A DNA stretch of 64,000 nt, from positions 22,319,977 to 22,383,976 of the forward strand of contig NC_089275.1 in NCBI RefSeq assembly GCF_963678975.1, written 5' to 3'. The first letter of the stretch is position 1; the number at the start of each line of letters is the position of its first letter. Position numbers and translations under genes: made by a program. Origin of the DNA: Dysidea avara (Eukaryota > Porifera > Demospongiae > Dictyoceratida > Dysideidae). The notes beneath the pieces were generated by a model. That model had not been told where the DNA came from, searched no databases, and saw only the letters and a program-made list of their open reading frames with translations. Positions 45,574 to 57,607 of this stretch are shown one piece after another.

Positions 45574-47049
45574 ATATATATATATATATTATAGCAAGCA
45601 TGTAATGTGAAATGTGAAACTGAAATTTCTTACATTAGAACCTCTGGAGTCATGGAACGTTAGGAACCTCTGGAACCCTGTATGGAACCTCTACTACATA
45701 GCTAACACACTTTATAGTAACATTTTGTTGGCAGCTTAGCAATGAGAAGTTATAGTAGGTGTTTGCCCATTTCTGAATGTAAATGGTATGGTACTGAACA
45801 TGCATAGCTACTTTATATCAGTGTTTTCAGCTGCTTAACTGCTAGGGCGGCAATGTTGTCTACTAATACTAAGTTAGCACCCTATTTAAATATTATTAAG
45901 ATGCACTAGGCTACAAACTTTCAAGGGTTACCACTAAGGAATGGGACAGACCTGAAAGTGCTACATTGCTTTATTACATGTTGCTAGTGCAGCAACATCG
46001 GTGAGACCAAGGGAGAGAATTGGAAAAGTAAACGTGTTCAGTTATCAGTTTTGCCATACTTCTGACTCCTGAATCAAAAACCAATTTAATTACACATGAT
46101 GTCCTGAGTAGTGCCGAGTGTTTGGTGAATCAATACAAATTGTTCCATTCTGTGTTTGATGGTTCCAATTAGCAAAAAGTAGCCATAGGATATGACAAGA
46201 TACACATTCAAATCTATTTGATGTATTGGTACAGTGGTCACTGCAGCATTTACATACATCTTTTAAAAATTAACCTATAGTTTACAAACTTGCTTAGTCA
46301 CCTGACATTCTAACTTAATCGGCTACGCATGTTCACTTAGTCACCTGTGTGCCCTCAAGAAATTTTGTTTGATAATCCTTAAAGTAGAGGAACTGGCTAA
46401 TGTTTGCTGTCATGAATTGTTGAGTAGCATTTTGGGAGCAGAGTTGGACTTTAATGCTTATTGCTAATACTGTAGTACTCTTCTTCTCTGCTTAATTTTG
46501 GATAAATGCTAGACTAAGCACATCTTAGCTACATCCATTACTCTGGTTACAGGTACCTACCCCTCAAATAATTATTTTTGTGGATGCTATAGGTACTCCA
46601 GGACGAGTGTTCAGCTGTTTTATTAATTTTTTGCTTTTTTTCCCATGCACACTTAGATATGTATTAACAAATGGGACCAGTACGTCTGCGTTTAATATTT
46701 TCAGTCTTGAATTTACACATCATTTTGTTTAAGTATAAGGTGTGTAAGTTAGAAACTGTTTATTATGTGTACAAATAAACTTAGATATTTATATGCTGTT
46801 AGCTACTCTGTTATCCCAGAACTTTCAAATAAAGATATGTGCATAATAGCAATACATAATGGCAGATTTGTGGTCCATTATCGTAGTATGGGACATGGGT
46901 ATAATGTCTTTCAACTGTTGTAATTCATGATAAGTTGTAATTACATTGAACTTCAATTTGTAGGTGTTTTGGAGTTGCTGCTTTGTGAGCATTTTCTGTC
47001 CGGCATAGACATTATTTCATGATATCGGATCTGGAACACTTTTATGGTG
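45574..47049. other. Intergenic
   Basis: No gene or repeat recognised with confidence. AT-rich. Confidence 0.35.
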
Positions 47050-47440
47050 TCTCATAGGATGTTCACTTAAATTTCATTGATAAGTTCATGAGATATTCAT
47101 GAAAATTTCATTGCTAAATTCATGTAAATTTCATTAATATATTCATGTCAATTTCATTAATTAATTCATGTAAAATTCATGAGACATTCATGTAAATTTC
47201 ATAGTGCACTTCATAGAGTGTTCATGACATATTCATCCATTGTATGGTAGTAGTTTCATGGTCAATTCATATGGGAGTCATGGGATAATAATTCATATTA
47301 AAGTCATGGTGTTTTCATGGGATGATTCATATATAATTCATAGGGTGCATAAAATTCATAGCCTATGAAACAGAAAGTATTCATAGGGTCATAAATATGA
47401 ATAACCCGTGAATATGAGTTCATAGGAAAACCATGGGTAA
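47050..47440. repeat. Field of TTCATG/AATTTCAT repeats
   Basis: TTCATG, ATTCATA and AAATTTCATT recur every 12-25 bp (for example TTCATGTAAATTTCATTAAT), with both strands represented because TTCATGA-type words are partly self-complementary. Not a strict array and not coding. Confidence 0.7.
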
Positions 47441-48974
47441 ATGAGTTAGTAGTGGTAGTCTATATCTGCTGTTATGGTATGGCACACATACATTGTCCTG
47501 TTATTTGCATGCATACACTTATAATATGTTCACACTTGATAACACAGCTAATGAGAAATCAAAGGTGATGACCAAATTGTCAGATATCTTGGCCATGCCA
47601 TGACAGGGATGAATCCAGGCAGTATATATAGGGAACGAGTAAGTCACATTACCTTAGAACTGATAGAGTCCATTCAGGCATTCACAGTATTCTATAAAAT
47701 TACATACAGTGCTACAGTGTGCTAAAATATGTATGGTATATATGTGAGTGCCTTGGCTGTGTTATTGTTTTGTGCTCAGCACAGACCACTGCTGGAATGA
47801 GGCTCAGTTAATGTTTAGTAAAGAAGGTGGTAATTTACCCAAGAAGACTATTTTTATGTTTCAATATGTAGGCACTTTGCCTCTGGTTTAGCACTAAAAA
47901 TGTCTATATTGTAAGGCGATGTGCTGATGATGCTATTGCTTGTAATGATATGTGATACACTGTTGGTATGTAATAAGTGTGGGTACATACATGTTATATA
48001 TATTGTACCTTAATCCAGAGAAGTGTGGTACTTTGCCATTGATATTTCTACAGTGGAGGTTAATACATTGATAATCTGGTGGTACAAATCATGTTAGTGA
48101 ATGTTTGCCAGCATGACCAAAGTAAACAGTTATCTGCATGAAGATGGATCACTCCTACTACATGTGTTCACAATTAATGAAGTGCACTAAAAGGGACATA
48201 CATGCATGTGATAGTACAACATCATGTAATAGTTAATAGTAATAGTGTCATGGTTACTAGTTCCTAAAAACCATTTCGGTATGCATAAAAGATGTCTCTG
48301 GAATGCCTCTTATCTGATTGAGGCGGTGGTGATGAGTCTGTATGTCAGAGTTTGTGTAATAATCATCATTAATGTAGTCATCAAGTTAAAATAACAGTAT
48401 CAATCTTTGGATTCAATGCAGTTTTCAACGTATTCAGGAGACATTCTTGTGGCATTTGATTGGGGGAGAGCCTGTGGTGTCTAACTGCCAGTATGGCTTG
48501 TACAAAGTACAAACAAGTTCACTTTTGATCATATGCACACCTCTACCCAGATGACAAAGAACTGTTGATAGCTTACAATTCGCATTGATCAGGCCAAGCC
48601 TTTCTTCTCAACCTTAGGTGTTACTTGCAGCAGTGCCTTTGCTGAATGTACTCCAGTTAGACACTCTCCCCCCATACAAATATTATGAACTCTTGCTAAT
48701 ATATATTGTTGTTTTCATTACTAGACACCTGACATGCACTTGCAGGCGAGTCACCCAAATGGCACCTGTGCTTTGCCTACACTCACCCTTAGCCCTGGGC
48801 TAGAGCTCATGTGTATACATCCAGCAAAGCACTTTGTTCCTTTGGTACAACTGGCATACTATATAATGTTTGTTTTGTGGTAAAGCCAAGGATCTGCTGA
48901 TAACTTGCACCAACAGCCATAGGCACAAATTACATTTAAAGCTATGACATATTATTAACTACTTAAATATATAT

Positions 48975-49180
48975 ATATAGTAACTTTGTTACTTTTAGTA
49001 ATAATATTACGTTATATTTCACCCATTACAGTAACTTCATTACTTAGGTAATGCATTATACATTTGTAAGTAAAGTAACATTACCAGTTTTTATAGTTAC
49101 TGTATATTGCTTTGTTACCACAAAAGTAATGATTATTATGTAACACATTACATAAGTAACGCATTACTTCCAAGATCACC
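48975..49180. repeat. GTAAC/GTTAC-rich element
   Basis: About 200 bp packed with GTAAC, GTTAC, TAATGCATTAC and AGTAACTT words on both strands. The equivalent place in the 31-kb copy lacks it, so it is probably an insertion. Element ends are not resolved. Confidence 0.5.
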
Positions 49181-49917
49181 ACATTTAAAAAAAATTGATT
49201 TGAAGTGGAAATAACTGTACGTCCGCAAGATTCTGCAATATATACCCAAGCAAATAAGCTATGCTAAAATAATACTGTAACTTTTGTGTATATTATAATA
49301 TATTACACATTCTGTTTACAGTCAAAAGGATTTAGATTCCTGCAAGTGTGTGGTAGATGATGCTTTTTTTGCTTTTCAAATAACTTGCTTGCAAAACTCA
49401 TTCCAAAGTAGCAATAAAAATGCTCTGTAATCTTTGCCACCTTACCACAAGTGAATTAACACTTAAAATGTTGTAAATATACAATATCCCCATGCATGTT
49501 TTGGCATTTTTGTGTTTGTGAAAATCAGTTGTAAAATGATAGGTCAGTAAACCCTATACTCAATTTTCAAAATACGTATCTGAAAATTGGTTCAGTGTCC
49601 AATTGTGTTTATCTTCTACAAATTTCATGTTCATAGTACGTACATTCTATACTGAGTTACAGAATTTTAAAATTCACAACAAAATTTTGCACTATAGGAA
49701 TATTCAGTAAGGAATGTTGGAGAATGTGTTAGCTCTATACACCCAGTGTACATATAATTGTTAAAATGGAAGTTTATTATTAACTGTACGTGTATATTCT
49801 GCCGTATTGCTTCTAGATATATTGATGTCAGAGTTAATTAACATACGTGCTTTAGCTACTGCTACACATTTATATTTCAATACATGACCATACAGTGATA
49901 CAAGCATAAAGTACATG

Positions 49918-50714
49918 TTAAAAACATTTACAGAACTTTTTCATATCATCTTTGTCCAGCAACATGCACAGAATAGCACTTCTTTTGCAAATTCCCACAC
50001 AGGTGCTAAGTAAAATACTATGCTCTCCAAGCAAATATATTACTAAAGCATAAACCACTCCACTTGCCAAACTGGCTGATGACAAAATCACTGTAATTTT
50101 TAGCAAGCATTTATGACTGCTATCAATTTGTGTGTTGTTGTTGTTCCGATAAAATGTGGGGCAAAATACCACTACAAACTGTGAAGACCATCTGAACAAT
50201 AACTGTATTGGAATATAATGCTATACCAATGTATTGTATGAAAGGAGTAACTCTATACACATCAGAGAGTGTTAGACAATTTCCAGCAGGAGACACATAG
50301 CTTGCTTCCTGAAGTACAATGATCAAAACTCTGCTGATATTGAAAATGATAATGACATCAACCATCACAGCTATTGATCTCCTAAACAGTTTCCACGTAG
50401 CTTCCTCAGATAGTACAGAATACAATTTATAGCAGCGGTAAAATGTGTAGAATATTGTAAGGAAAATTTCAGTTTCAATAATGTTTACACAAGCTTGTAA
50501 ACATTATCAAAATAGTAATGCAAAATCCATTTGGAGCCTGCATTGTATGCCTTATGAGTATATTGATATATACAATGAGATGCATTGCTATCCACAATAT
50601 TGTACAACCAGGAGCAAATGAAATGGAAGTGTTGAGTAGGGAATTGTACAGTTTATAAGATCCAGTGGACATCCATTAGAGTACTCCAAATGATAAACTT
50701 GTTAAGAGACACAT
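49918..50714 (-). pseudogene. 7TM receptor pseudogene, ectodomain and TM1 deleted
   Basis: Minus strand. The start (MCLLTSL) and NGCPLD-like region remain, then sequence jumps from CTIPY to the TM2 segment (TSISFAPGCTILWIAM). The ectodomain core and TM1 are missing. A frameshift follows. TM3-TM5 are open at 50123-50425 and TM6-TM7 with KKFCKCF at 49918-50100. The same deletion and frameshifts occur at 62337-63129, so the gene was already broken before that duplication. Confidence 0.85.
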
Positions 50715-51860
50715 GTTAAGAGTGTAAATGCACATTTGAGTAGAGAAGTGTGTGCGTGTCTATTTATAGGTGCATAATAGGTTGTAATTGTTTTGAAAGT
50801 TTCTAAACAACTACCCAAGTTTATTTCTTAATAATAGTAAGCATGTAATATGAAGCTAACTTTCCTTCAACAATGTTATGTTTCCATCATATAGTCAGTC
50901 ATTACTGTGTATTATATGAGTGCATGCATGTCATGCAACTGTATTGTACACTGTATATTATAATATTATGTTCCATTATGTAACAAAACCAAATGTTACA
51001 GCTTCAATGTATAATCAGATCAGTGTGTTCTTATATGCTTGTGAAATGTACAGAATAAAGTATACAATTTATAAGATGCGTGTATAGAATACTGAATAGC
51101 AATAAAATAAATTTCTACTCTGAGTACAACTTAAGAAGTACTGCGTACTAGATGATGTATTAGCTGTATATAGCTAGCATAGAACCTCTAGATGGTGAGA
51201 AAAGGAGATGGAGTTTTGCCATTTCTAGAAAGGTATATGTCTCCTTCCCTCCTTACATGGCAATAGGAAAGTAAGTGGCTAAAGAAGGTGCCATGTTGTA
51301 GACTACCCCTTTGAAAAGTGACATATATTTGGTTTTTTATTAGGACACAAAGCTGTCAAAAATAGCTATTTAAAAATTTCCCAAGTCAAACTTGCTTTAT
51401 AAATAATTGATATTAAACACTATATCAACGTGACCACAAATTCAATTTCATAATGTGAATTTTCCAAGCCAGTATACTTTTAGAACAAATTGTGCAACCA
51501 ACTCAAATTTAATCTCAGAAAGCCTAATAAAAATTCCTTTGCTTGAACAAACTGCATACCTCATATTCGAATCAATCTCGAGTATTTGGAAGACAGAGCT
51601 TTTAAATTGTATTTGGCTAGTGCCTCATTGTGGTATCATACGTACAAATATGGCCACTATAATTACAATGTCTCACACAAATTGAATATTCAACTGATGA
51701 TGTGTACATGAGATTTCCATGGTTGTCCTATTACAGTGCACATCATAATGTCGTTACTGCAATTCTCATGCATTAAACAAGGATTGCTTCACCCAATCAC
51801 AAAAATCAACACAGGCTTGACTAATCAGTTGACTATTTTAACTGTACAATACATGTAAGT

Positions 51861-52915
51861 GTTTGTTGTATGGTTGTGAACTTGAAACAGAGTAGCTAGC
51901 TATCATAGATTTTCTCCCAGTCGCCCTCCCAATTCTTGATTTCTCCCTAAGAACAAATGGCAGCAAAAATATATCAATCTAGAGGGTATATATGCAGCTT
52001 CCTAATTGAATTTTGTTGGTACTATCACATTCCTTTTGAGAAATAAATCAACATGCTAGAAGAAACTCCTGTTACCATGAAGGGGCTCTGCACCAGCCAT
52101 CCTGCTACCATGTAAGTCAAGAGACAAACACACTATACTGCATGTGTAGGAGTTGTACACCATGCAGCCTGCTTTAGCCTTTAGTATATACTTTCCTATT
52201 GCCATGTAAAGAGGGAAGGAGACATATACCTTTCTAGAAATGGCTAAAACTCCAACTCCTTATCTCACCATCTAGAGGTTCTATGCTATACTTATTGCAA
52301 GGTGGTTGCCAGACGAGTATGACCAATCATCCAAGCCAGAGCAGACTAATAGCCCATACTGTGCTGAGTGAACAATCACCCCAGCCACCCACCGGATTTA
52401 TTTTATAGACATATGCCCCACAACTTTGATGATGGATGGCAGGAGGTAATGTTGCTCTTATATTTGTTGATATGAACAGACAAGCCTTAGGAGTATATAA
52501 GTGCCACAATAAATTGTGCGTTGTGAATAATTGTGTGTTGTGAGCAAATTCAATCACCAGAGGAAGTCTACAAGCATGTCTAATATGCTAAACTATGGCT
52601 ATCATTCCTTTATTTCATTAAGTTAGTTTTTATATGCATTGTGTGCTAGTATTTTGTGTGGTGCATATTTTGTGTAGCTATATGGCTCATTATAGAGATT
52701 TTAACAAACCCTTCACCTCAAGGTTTATCAACAGTAAAGTAAATTTCCTCAACTTCAGGTTATACACCTCATATAGCCATGGTTTATATATTATATACAT
52801 ACTATAGCTACTTTGATTACTATAGACATCTGGTGTACAGTTTTTCACACTTGCATAATTGCAAGTGAGTCACCCAAGTGGCTAGTTATCCTATTCCACA
52901 GGCATGCATGCATTT
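51861..52915. other. Intergenic with duplication scraps
   Basis: No gene. The stretch at 52070-52290 contains pieces of the duplicated unit (GGGGCTCTGCACCAGCC, CTTTCTAGAAATGGC). Confidence 0.4.
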
Positions 52916-53224
52916 CCTGGCAGACCTTCAGCACTTGTGCTGTAAAACCTATAAGCTAGTGTCCATTTGGTTCCACATGGGGTACATTGAGATATTAAGT
53001 CACTCTCTAGAGTTCCTATGGATACATATACTTGAAATTGACAAGGAGAAAACATCCTAATTGCCTAGCAGACCCCTGTAAGTGTATGAGCATTAATGAG
53101 ATGGCTGCAGGTTTGAGGCTGTCCATGAATTTTTTCTCCGTACTCCACTTTTTCAAACATACTATCTTAAACAGAGGTGTCCTACAGACCTTCAGTTGTT
53201 GTAAAACCTTAGCAAATAAAAAAA
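52916..53224 (+). mobile_element. SINE copy 2 with an adjacent SINE tail
   Basis: A diverged full-length SINE occupies 52955-53224 (starts CTAGTGTCCATTTGGTTC, ends AGCAAATAAAAAAATT). Immediately before it, 52916-52952 is the 3' end of another copy (GACCTTCAGCACTTGTGCTG), so the two lie head to tail. The B-box here is degraded (GGTTTGAGGCT). Confidence 0.7.
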
Positions 53225-53646
53225 TTATTATAATATGTACTCGCCCTCTGGCCTCTTGTGTACACATCTAGCAATGCATATGTGTCTGTGCGCTGGTGCA
53301 CTTTATTATTTGCTTTACACTAAAACTAAGGATCTGTTGGTTACTTTTACCAACAGCCACAATTTACATTGAAAGTAACTGTATAATATGTATAGACATT
53401 AATTTTACTACTTGTAGTGTGCACCTATTAGGATAGTCAGATACTTTAATAAAGCAGTCAATTGCATATAAGGGCTTGTGGTAATCCTAATAGACCAATC
53501 ATCATCCCTATAGCCTTTTGTAATTTCATGCATGACAGACCTTAGTAGTCAAATCATAGTAATGCTTTGCTAATACCCATGATTCTCCCTCTGTGAGAAA
53601 AGCTAAGGAATCTGTACTAAGTAGCCACAGAATGTTGGAGAATGTG
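53225..53646. other. Intergenic
   Basis: No supported gene. At 53430-53465 there is a degenerate relative of the CTCTA-N-TAGAG module (TCAGATACTTTAATAAAGCA). Confidence 0.4.
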
Positions 53647-53810
53647 TTCAGTACACTAAATGTAAATAAAATGGAAGTTTCAACTGTATATTGTCACACT
53701 GCTTCTAGATATATAGCATTGTTTTGGTGTCAGAATTTGCATATTTTAGCTACTGCAACACATTATATTGTAATATTTCAATAAGTAACCATACAGTACA
53801 AGTATACATG

Positions 53811-54950
53811 TTAAACACATTTACAATATTTTTTCATATCATCTTTCTTTAGCAACATGCAAAAAATAATACTTCTTTCGCAAATGTACACAAAAGTACC
53901 AAGTAAAATGCTATACTCTCCAAGCAAATTTACTGCTAAACCGTAAACCACTCCACTTGCCAAACTGACTGATGACAAAATTACTGTAATCTTTAGCAAA
54001 TTACATTTATGACTGCTATTAGCTAGTGTGGAGTTATTGTTCTTTGATAAAATGTGGAGCAAAATGCCACTACAAACTGTGAAAATAACTTGAACAATAA
54101 CTGTACTGACATATAATGCTATACTAATGTATTGTGTAAAGGGAGTAACCCCCATCATATCAGGAAGTGCAATACAATATCCAGCTGCAGTCACATAGCT
54201 TGCTTCCTGAAGTACGATGATCAAAACTCTGCTGGTATTGAAAATAATAATGACACAAGCCATCACACCTATTGACCTCCAAAACAGTTTCTGTATTGCT
54301 TCCTCAGATAGTACAGAATACAGTTTATAGCAGCGGTAAAATGTGTAGAATATTGTAAGGACAATTTCAGTTTCAATAAAGTTTGCACCCTGAAGCAAGC
54401 CATTAAAAATCAGTAAAACTGTAATGCATACTCCATTTGGAGCCTGTATTGTATGCTCAGTGAGTATATTGATAAATAAAACAAGGTGCGTTGCCATCCA
54501 CAATACTGTAGACACCAGGAGCAAACGAAATGGAAGTGTTGAATACCTCTTCTGTTTTATTATCACAGTTAACATCAATATGTTTACAGCAAACCCTATC
54601 GTGAGAAGTGCGTAATTTGCAACTATGAGAAACAAACTTGGTTTAATGTTGTGATATTCTTGATCACAATAACTGCTGGTGTTATCATTGACCTCCAGTA
54701 GCTGCAGTGTAGTGGTTGTACAGCCCAGATGATATTGATCATTATAATATGTAATATACAGTTCATCTCCAGTCTTTATGATCTTTACTGTACAGTTATC
54801 AACATGACAATATTGTGTAGCATCAATTATCACAACAGCACTGTTATTGATGTCATCATAAGGAATTGTACAGTTGATAGGATCCAGTGGACATCCATTA
54901 GCTGCAAGGAATTCTCCAAGCAACAAACTTGTTATCAGGGATAGGAACAT
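53811..54950 (-). CDS. Intact single-exon 7TM receptor
   Basis: 379 residues. Signal peptide MFLSLITSLLLGEFLAA. The ectodomain has the same six cysteines as the 29111 gene, including CPLDPINC, YCHVDNC and HLGC. Seven helices, the TM3-top cysteine (NGVC), the ECL2 cysteine (AAGYC), FYTFYRCYKL at the end of TM3 and the C-terminal KKYCKCV are all present. It is very close to the frameshifted copy at 34990-36121 and lacks that 8-base deletion, so it shows the ancestral frame. TATA box at 54989-54997, 39 bases before the ATG. Ligand unknown. Confidence 0.87.
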   Translation of the reverse strand: MFLSLITSLLLGEFLAANGCPLDPINCTIPYDDINNSAVVIIDATQYCHVDNCTVKIIKTGDELYITYYNDQYHLGCTTTTLQLLEVNDNTSSYCDQEYHNIKPSLFLIVANYALLTIGFAVNILMLTVIIKQKRYSTLPFRLLLVSTVLWMATHLVLFINILTEHTIQAPNGVCITVLLIFNGLLQGANFIETEIVLTIFYTFYRCYKLYSVLSEEAIQKLFWRSIGVMACVIIIFNTSRVLIIVLQEASYVTAAGYCIALPDMMGVTPFTQYISIALYVSTVIVQVIFTVCSGILLHILSKNNNSTLANSSHKCNLLKITVILSSVSLASGVVYGLAVNLLGEYSILLGTFVYICERSIIFCMLLKKDDMKKYCKCV

Positions 54951-54988
54951 ATTGAAAGTATGAATGTGGAGCAGTGAAGTGCATTTTC

Positions 54989-54997
54989 TATTTATAG
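54989..54997 (-). promoter_or_regulatory. TATA box of the 7TM gene
   Basis: CTATAAATA on the minus strand, upstream of the ATG at 54950, in the same position as for the 29111 gene. Confidence 0.6.
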
Positions 54998-55173
54998 GTG
55001 CACCTAGCTCTGTACTAGAAGAAATTACCTATACAATCTTAACTTGATATGTATTGAGATCACTATACACAGAACTACATATATAGCACGTAATATGAAA
55101 CTTCATTTCCTGCATTAATTACATCATGTGTAAAATGCTAAACAGGTTCATGGATTCATCATGTATAGTCAAT

Positions 55174-55803
55174 CCTGTGCCAAAAACAGCCCAGCTGTAA
55201 AAAAAAGGCGAGGCCAAGAATGCACACGTACACGTTCATGGAGTAACTACAACCAAAAGACATGATATCAAAATCTGGCCAAGAAAGCATTTACAGTATA
55301 GGTACTTTTATGCATTCATTTTCTATATGCTTCACATTATCACATCCAGCTAGCTGTACATGTGTGCTTGCAATATAAACAAACAATACTACAGAGACGA
55401 TAAAAGATGATCACACTGCATTGTTACCAAAATTAATTTAACTAAAAATTTACAATTGGTTTCTACTTGGCCATCTTTTTGCACTGTATATTAAAATAAA
55501 AAGATGGCCAAGTAGAAACCAATTGTAAATTTTTAGTTAAATTAATTTTGGTAACAATGCAGTGTGATCATCTTTTATCGTCTCTGTAGTATTGTTTGTT
55601 TATATTGCAAGCACACATGCACAGCTAGCTGGATGTGATAATGTGAAGCATATAGAAAATGAATGCATAAAAGTGCCTATACTGTAAATGCTTTCTTGGC
55701 TAGATTTTGATATCATGTCTTTTAGTTGTAGTTACTCCATGAACGTGTACGTGTGCTTTCTTGGCCTCGCCTTTTTTTACAGCTGGGCTGTTTTTGGCAC
55801 AGG
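55174..55803. repeat. 630-bp hairpin with CAAAAACAGCC termini
   Basis: A near-perfect palindrome with ~300-bp arms and a short loop around 55485-55501. The ends read CCTGTGCCAAAAACAGCC and the complement; just inside is AGCTGTAAAAAAA. The same terminal motif caps the hairpins at 13346 and 21364, and both are followed by GATATCACT. It interrupts copy B relative to copy A. No TSD identified. Confidence 0.9.
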
Positions 55804-55867
55804 ATATCACTACTTTTTGTTGAATGGAGAACATACACTGTTACTGAAGATTGGCTATTACTTATAT

Positions 55868-56255
55868 CATAGGCGGTGGGGGGGTGGGGGGCTAGGGGGC
55901 TGAAGCCCCCCCCCCCCCTTTGGTCTGCTGAGGGGAGGCTTAGCCCCCCCCCTCAGAATGATATCACACCGAAATTATCTTTCTTGAAGTGGGGTTGAAA
56001 GCCGTGATAAAGATCGAGATACTCTAATAGAGCAGTCACTCTAATAAAGTAGTCAATGTGTAGCGAGCTATGTAAGGATTTTTATGTAGTTTATCAGCTA
56101 GAGATGGTAGCTGGTGAGGTGGAAAACTCTTGTCAGTTGGTTGTGACCTTTTTTTTTTTTTTTTTTTTTTTGGTCTCACCTTACCAAACTATAGAAATAA
56201 GTCTGGGTCAGCCCAGCGGAGCCCCCCCTCATATCAACTACTTCCTCCGCCGCTG
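55868..56255. mobile_element. Probable MITE, GGCGGTGG ends
   Basis: 388 bp between CATAGGCGGTGGGGG and CCTCCGCCGCTG. G- and C-runs lie inside the ends, and there is a long T-run near 56150. Flanks ACTTATAT and TTTGATAT match at 5 of 8, so the TSD is uncertain. Ends resemble the element at 56870-57154. Contains a CTCTA-N-TAGAG module. Confidence 0.6.
56011..56056. other. CTCTA-N-TAGAG module
   Basis: AGATCGAGATACTCTAATAG then AGCAGTCACTCTAATAAAGT. Inside the MITE at 55868-56255. Confidence 0.85.
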
Positions 56256-56869
56256 TTTGATATGTACTTAAACAATCTTACAATAAAAAAATACAAGTGT
56301 ATTTAATAATAAACTTACTACTTATTTTAAAAGAGAGAGCGAGAAGAAAAATTACTAATTACTGCTGAAGTTTGCTGTGCGGGGAGACTTAGAGCAGGTA
56401 CTACAAGGGCAAACAAAGTGCACTGTGAGGATTGTCAGAGTCAAAATTATTTGTAAAATACTGCCAGAAGATCTTGAGTAACTGTGATTTAATGGCGGAA
56501 AAAGGTTGATTTAAGTCAAGTACCGGTAGACTGTTGTAGGTTCTTGGTAATCTGTTGAAGTAGAAGTTACTTTGTTTGTTGGATGATGTAAAATTGTGTT
56601 GAAGCTTGTTGCTGGTGGAGGTTCTGGTAGGATTGTGACAAAAGTTGACATAGTTATGTAAAATCTAAGCTTATATACAAAAGTACACATTTGTTAAACC
56701 TACATGATGAATAACATATAGATGGTGATATGGCTATATCTTGTGATAGACAGCAGTTTAGCTACAGCAAGCTGACATTACACAGTAAGTGTTAAACTGT
56801 ATTAAACTATTACATGTAATTATTACCTTTAATAACAGCATGACTCCATTACATAATCACAGGGACGGT

Positions 56870-57154
56870 GGAGCAGGCCAAAGAGTGAGGGGGCCAGGCC
56901 AGCTGTAAGTTGAAGACCAAAAAAAAAAAAAAGGTCACAGCCTGCTGACAATAGCTGCTCTCCACCAATTATATCTCCTTATTTATAACTACGCATACGT
57001 AGCTAAGTAACTTGCTACACTGCTCTCTGAATACTGTGACTGCTCTATTAGAGTATCCAGATCCTGACTGCTCTATTAGAGTATCTCGATCTTTTCTTAC
57101 AAACAGTGTCCCATAAAAGTGGGTGGGCCATGCCCCCCGTCTCCACCGCCTATG
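56870..57154. mobile_element. hAT-like MITE, CAGGGACGGTGGAG ends
   Basis: 285 bp; ends CAGGGACGGTGGAG and CTCCACCGCCTATG. The 8-bp TSD CATAATCA/CATAATTA (56862-56869, 57155-57162) has one mismatch. Copy A near 38483 and the 26.8-kb copy read through without it. Contains a CTCTA-N-TAGAG module and an A-run. Confidence 0.85.
57036..57093. other. CTCTA-N-TAGAG module, tandem
   Basis: TGACTGCTCTATTAGAGTAT then CCAGATCC, then a second TGACTGCTCTATTAGAGTAT ending CTCGATCT. Two nearly identical direct units inside the MITE at 56870-57154. Confidence 0.9.
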
Positions 57155-57607
57155 CATAATTATAAATATATGTAAGTAAGTCTAGATCTGTCCTATAACT
57201 GCATGTAGCAGGGTATGAATATAGAGCCCACAATTTACGGTATAATGCATTCAACATGGCTCAGTTGACTCATGCATGAATTGCTGCAGATGTTAGTACA
57301 CATACATGTCAAGTGATTACATAATAACCAGAGAATCTGAAACTGTATAGCTAATGTAATAGTTACATGTCAATGTATACGTCAATGTATACGTCAATGT
57401 TCACATTACACTTTGTCTGGGCTAGTAGACAAGTGTAAAATGAACATCAGTGTTGACATTACATAAATTTTCTATTATGATATGATCCTTCCTTTACCAC
57501 TAAGTCTGTATTCCTGAAGACTGTGCCATCTCTTGAGGATGCTAACTCCCCATCGAATGATTGGGTGGTAGATGCACAGATGCAGAAAAGAGTGTTCCTT
57601 AGTTACG

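Larger units (their letters stand above)
47460..51860 (-). repeat. Segmental duplication copy D
   Basis: Inverse of the 25.8-31.9 kb copy on its left part (47460-49917) and inverse of copy E (61190-63445) on its right part (49540-51860). It carries a receptor pseudogene at 49918-50714. Insertions relative to the 31-kb copy occur at about 47810-48440 and 48975-49180. A further inverted scrap of its sequence (CCATTTCTAGAAAGG region) is at 52180-52290. Confidence 0.75.
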
